Positions 61,127 to 64,000 of a DNA stretch of 64,000 nucleotides are shown one piece after another. The notes beneath the pieces are model-generated. The model was not told the origin of the DNA. It searched no databases and was given only the letters and a program-made list of their open reading frames with translations. The translations under genes and the position numbers were made by a program. Each line of letters opens with the position of its first letter. Positions within the stretch are counted from its first letter, which is position 1. This stretch comes from Pseudobutyrivibrio ruminis HUN009 (GTDB lineage: Bacteria > Bacillota > Clostridia > Lachnospirales > Lachnospiraceae), in contig NZ_JNLH01000001.1 in NCBI RefSeq assembly GCF_000703005.1, positions 1,977,001 to 2,041,000 on the forward strand, given 5' to 3'.

Positions 61127-61776
61127 TAAAAAATGTTTATTTTGATTTAGATGGCACACTTGTAGATTCAGCTCCTGGTATTATTGAGGGGCTGAAGGTT
61201 GCCCTCACAAAATACGGATATGATATTCCGGATTTTGTTACACTTCGTAAATGCGTAGGGCCACCATTTACATATTCTTTTCCAAAGCTTTTGCATATTA
61301 AGGATGAGGATTTTGATGGTGCTGTTGCCGCTTACAGACAGTATTACGACAAGGAAAATGGTATGTTTAATGCCAAGGTTTATGCTGGCATAGAAGAGCT
61401 TCTTGCTGCATTAAACAAACGCGGCTATTGTCTTTTTGTCTGCACTTCAAAGCCAGAACCAACTGCTAGAAAGCTTTTGGCAAAGCTTGGTATAGACCAT
61501 TATTTCACTGATATTTGTGGAGCTACATTGGATGCATCCATAGACACAAAAGCAGAAGTAATAGATTTATGCTTTTCTCGTGCACCATGGCACAAAAAGG
61601 AAGAAACAGTTCTTGTTGGTGATACTAAGTTCGATGCAGAAGGTGCTGCACAAAGAGGAATCGATTGCATCGGTGTTTCCTGGGGCTTTGGCTCAAAGTG
61701 GGATTTGGAAGATGCTGGAGCTGTCACAATTTTAGACTATCCAAATGAGGTGCTTGAATATATTGAAGCAAATTAG
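61123..61776 (+). CDS. HAD hydrolase, Gph/PGMB-like
   Basis: A 217-residue phosphatase of HAD family IA. Motif I is FDLDGTLVDSAPG (residues 6-18); motif II is VCTSKPEPTARK; the motif III/IV region is ETVLVGDTKFDAEGA. It resembles phosphoglycolate phosphatase and pyrophosphatase PpaX proteins; substrate is undecided. ATG overlaps the topoisomerase stop (ATGA). The gene's 3' end overlaps the next reading frame. Confidence 0.87.
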   Translation: MIKNVYFDLDGTLVDSAPGIIEGLKVALTKYGYDIPDFVTLRKCVGPPFTYSFPKLLHIKDEDFDGAVAAYRQYYDKENGMFNAKVYAGIEELLAALNKRGYCLFVCTSKPEPTARKLLAKLGIDHYFTDICGATLDASIDTKAEVIDLCFSRAPWHKKEETVLVGDTKFDAEGAAQRGIDCIGVSWGFGSKWDLEDAGAVTILDYPNEVLEYIEAN

Positions 61777-62404
61777 ACAGAATAGAATCATTCAAATTAT
61801 ATATCCATTGCTTGTTTATTTCTTTGTATATCAGCTGGGAGTTTCGTTGCTTCTTGATATCATAGGAGATAAATATGGCAAGCTTACATGTCTGCTTATT
61901 GCAGGCATTGTTTGCATTGTGCCAATGTATATTATTTATTCAAATGTTCCAAAGCTTATTCCGGAGCCTGTTAAAAACAAAGAGCAAGTCTTCGTATATG
62001 CGATATGGATTGTGGCAACAGTGGCTGTGGCAGTTTTACTTAACATAGCTCTGACCCATAGTGGTTTGGTTGAATCGTCGGCAGGTTTTGCCAGAGCCAA
62101 TAGCATACTTACTGATGGCGATTTATTAATGAAGGTGTTATGCAACTGTTTAGTAATTCCGATATTGGAGGAATTATTAATGCGAGGGATTCTAACAGGC
62201 CAGCTATGCTTATGGTACGGGCCGGTTCCAGCGGTAGTGATTTCCTCAATTTGTTTTGGAATTCTACACAATAATATAGTACAATTCATATATGCAGTAT
62301 TGATGGGAGCAGCCCTTGGAATAATGTATGTTAAAAATAAACGTTTATCTATGTGCATTATTGCTCACTGTTTAATAAATCTTACTGCTATATTATTTGG
62401 TTAA
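61745..62404 (+). CDS. CPBP-family intramembrane metalloprotease-like protein
   Basis: A membrane protein of up to 219 residues with about six helices and the CPBP (CAAX protease/bacteriocin-processing) motifs. These are EELLMRGIL (EExxxR, about residue 142), FGILHN (about 172) and AHCLIN near the end. Members cleave prenylated proteins in eukaryotes and are linked to bacteriocin immunity in bacteria. The start is uncertain: ATG 61745 lacks its own site, while TTG 61763 has GAGG 12 bases ahead. Both overlap the preceding gene. Confidence 0.85.
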   Translation: MRCLNILKQIRQNRIIQIIYPLLVYFFVYQLGVSLLLDIIGDKYGKLTCLLIAGIVCIVPMYIIYSNVPKLIPEPVKNKEQVFVYAIWIVATVAVAVLLNIALTHSGLVESSAGFARANSILTDGDLLMKVLCNCLVIPILEELLMRGILTGQLCLWYGPVPAVVISSICFGILHNNIVQFIYAVLMGAALGIMYVKNKRLSMCIIAHCLINLTAILFG

Positions 62405-62445
62405 ATACTGATTATTATCACTTAATCAATATTAAGGAGGAGACT

Positions 62446-63183
62446 ATGGCTCACACACAAGAAGAAATTAAGGACTCAAAGGCAGGCTTGATTGCCAATA
62501 TTATTGGAGCGATTGCTTACCTAGCTGTTGGTATTTGTTTGCTTACACTTAATGTAGAGATTATTTCTAAGGTGGTATATTCATTCTCTATTTTAGGTTT
62601 TGGTATTTTGTTTGTATGTTTTGGAATGTACTACATGATTAAATACTTCTTTAATCATGAGTTTACTAGAATTACTAGCTACGGTTTTACGATGGGAGTT
62701 ATCCTAGTTGTAATCGGCGCAGTTTTTGTTGTAAATGCAGATGTTGTTTCAGCGTTTATTGATGCATTGGTTTGCCTTATTGGCATTGTTTTTGGTGCAA
62801 TCATGCTTCAACAGTCATTTGCTTTGTTCCACATTCAAAGAGGCTCTTGGTTCTTAAGCCTTATTCTTGGAGCAGCTACAATTGCAGCAAGTATCTATAT
62901 TCTTTTAACACCTATCAAAATCTTTGATGGCAATGTATATGCAAGTGCATACTTGATAGTAGTAGGTGCATGCTCATTGTTTTCTTTATTGCTTATGGTT
63001 ATTGGTCTCAAGGATCACAAAAAAGATTCTAATAGAAACTATAATCGTAACATGGAGGATTCTCCAATCACAGGTAAAAATAAAATAGACGAATCTATTT
63101 TTGAAGAAGAGCCTGTAGTGGAGGTTACACAAGAAACAAAGTCACAGCCTGAGGCTGGCTCAGATGCTTTATTTGAGGAATAA
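62446..63183 (+). CDS. DUF308-like membrane protein
   Basis: A 245-residue protein of unknown function. ATG at 62446 follows AAGGAGGAG. Six membrane helices in three pairs (about 20-195) include LIANIIGAIAYLAVGICLL and ITSYGFTMGVILVVIGAVF, the repeated glycine-rich hairpins of DUF308/HdeD-type proteins. A cytoplasmic tail of about 45 acidic residues, with IDESIFEEEPVVEVTQ, follows. It ends eight bases before the next gene. Confidence 0.78.
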   Translation: MAHTQEEIKDSKAGLIANIIGAIAYLAVGICLLTLNVEIISKVVYSFSILGFGILFVCFGMYYMIKYFFNHEFTRITSYGFTMGVILVVIGAVFVVNADVVSAFIDALVCLIGIVFGAIMLQQSFALFHIQRGSWFLSLILGAATIAASIYILLTPIKIFDGNVYASAYLIVVGACSLFSLLLMVIGLKDHKKDSNRNYNRNMEDSPITGKNKIDESIFEEEPVVEVTQETKSQPEAGSDALFEE

Positions 63184-63191
63184 TATTTTGT

Positions 63192-64000
63192 ATGGCTAAC
63201 ATCTTTGATTATCTTGACTGGAGAGGGGATGTCCCTTTCGATATAGATCCGTTTAATGAGGTGGATGCACTGGCTCTTTGCGAGCTTGTGTATACACCTT
63301 TTGATGGTTTAGTGCCCGGTCCTGGGTTAAAAGAAAAAATTTCCATAGAAGATCTCAACGAAAAATTCTTTCAAAAATTCACAGAAGAAGGTTTGATGGC
63401 AAGAACAGCTTTGACTAAGCTTGCTCCTTTTCTTATGCCTAAAATGGCTGGCTCTAAAAGATTTGGCGGAATGAAGCTTGCTGGCTTTGTTAATGATGTT
63501 GATGCTAAAAAGCAGACTCAGTTTGCTGTTTGTAGCTTTTATTTGCCTGATGGCACTATTTTTGTTGCTTTCAGAGGAACCGACGATTCACTTGTTGGCT
63601 GGAAAGAAGATTTTAACATGTGCTTTTCTGAGGGTACTGGTGGGCAACTTCAGGCTGTAGATTATCTCAATACCAATTTTGCAAGGACAATGAAAAAGCT
63701 TCGAATAGGAGGCCACTCTAAGGGCGGTAACTTTGCCGCTTATGGCAGCACATTTTGCAGAGGCCATATACAGGATAGCATTTTAGAAGTATACAATTTT
63801 GACGGTCCTGGTTTTATTCCAGAAATTCTTAAAAAGCCAGCTTATAAATCTATGATTAATAGGGTCCATAAGATTGTTCCAGAAGAATCAATTATTGGTA
63901 TGCTTATGTATACAAAGGCTAAGATGCAGGTAGTTGTCAGTGATGCAAAAGGTATTAATCAACACAATCCTTTGAGTTGGCAGATTAAACGAAATAGATT
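63192..64000 (+). CDS. Mbeg1-like (DUF2974) alpha/beta hydrolase, 3'-truncated by window
   Basis: The frame is open from ATG at 63192 to the window end (269 residues visible). It begins MANIFDYLDWRGDVPFDIDP, the typical start of DUF2974 proteins. VAFRGTDDSLVGWKEDFNM resembles class 3 lipases, and the nucleophile elbow GGHSKGGNFAAYG has the GxSxG serine. NFDGPGF follows the elbow. This supports a lipase/esterase-like hydrolase, probably cytoplasmic since no signal peptide is seen. Substrate is unknown. GAGGAA lies at the end of the DUF308 gene. Confidence 0.85.
   Translation, partial: MANIFDYLDWRGDVPFDIDPFNEVDALALCELVYTPFDGLVPGPGLKEKISIEDLNEKFFQKFTEEGLMARTALTKLAPFLMPKMAGSKRFGGMKLAGFVNDVDAKKQTQFAVCSFYLPDGTIFVAFRGTDDSLVGWKEDFNMCFSEGTGGQLQAVDYLNTNFARTMKKLRIGGHSKGGNFAAYGSTFCRGHIQDSILEVYNFDGPGFIPEILKKPAYKSMINRVHKIVPEESIIGMLMYTKAKMQVVVSDAKGINQHNPLSWQIKRNR

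Noticed and set aside
1..64000. CRISPR arrays, IS elements, prophage genes, rRNA genes
   Set aside because: No spaced repeats, transposase or integrase motifs, phage proteins or rRNA sequences were found on either strand.

Overview
The window is a continuous, AT-rich, gene-dense stretch of a Firmicutes chromosome. Gene content and order point to an anaerobic member of the Clostridia, most likely Lachnospiraceae (Butyrivibrio/Pseudobutyrivibrio/Roseburia-like). Supporting signs are PolC-type DNA polymerase III, class III (oxygen-sensitive) ribonucleotide reductase NrdDG, MEP-pathway isoprenoid genes, acetate kinase, and strong Shine-Dalgarno sites with ATG, GTG and TTG starts. Assignment below family is inference. 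Nearly all genes lie on the + strand; only tmcAL is on the - strand. No gap without a gene exceeds about 200 bases. No rRNA, CRISPR, insertion sequence or phage gene was seen.

Layout. 1-10.5 kb: translation, envelope and isoprenoid cluster (pyrH, frr, uppS, cdsA, dxr, rseP, ispG) ending in polC. 10.5-17.2 kb: a DUF5050-like protein, bifunctional chorismate mutase/prephenate dehydratase, the polyphosphate pair ppx-like/ppk and a Cof-type HAD phosphatase. 17.2-18.6 kb: infC-rpmI-rplT behind an L20-type attenuator leader, with infC starting on AUU. 18.6-22.4 kb: galE, tRNA-Glu(CTC), and divergent tmcAL/ackA. 22.4-33.5 kb: yceD-rpmF, plsX-acpP, rnc-smc-ftsY, ilvA, then the SRP/ribosome group ylxM-ffh-rpsP-khpA.

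33.5-38.3 kb is an accessory block (lipoprotein, membrane-anchored acylphosphatase, ABC/FtsX exporter) set inside the usual khpA-rimM order. 38.3-49.8 kb resumes conserved order: rimM-trmD-rplS, two signal peptidases around rbgA, rnhB, a FliK-like/FlhB-like pair (ylqG-ylqH position), yraN, a DUF512 radical SAM protein, der-plsY-gpsA. 49.8-53.6 kb is a second accessory block: a DUF2207-type membrane protein with a Cys/Gly-repeat tail, an overlapping radical SAM/SPASM enzyme, and an unknown four-helix membrane protein. 53.6-61.1 kb joins anaerobic dNTP supply (nrdD, nrdG, dut) to a type II topoisomerase pair. 61.1-64 kb: a Gph-like phosphatase, a CPBP protease-like protein, a DUF308 protein and a truncated Mbeg1-like hydrolase.

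The best candidate for an undescribed system is the DUF2207-Cys tail/radical SAM/SPASM/membrane protein block: the gene for the membrane protein ends in a tandem CGGGCSS repeat whose codons run directly into the start of the SPASM-type maturase. Regulatory highlights are the AUU start and attenuator of infC, a triple NrdR-box-like array at nrdD, a promoter -35 element buried in the ilvA terminator, twin hairpins ahead of rnc and a MarR-like dyad ahead of the ABC exporter. All functional calls rest on motifs and gene order read by eye; no database search was run.
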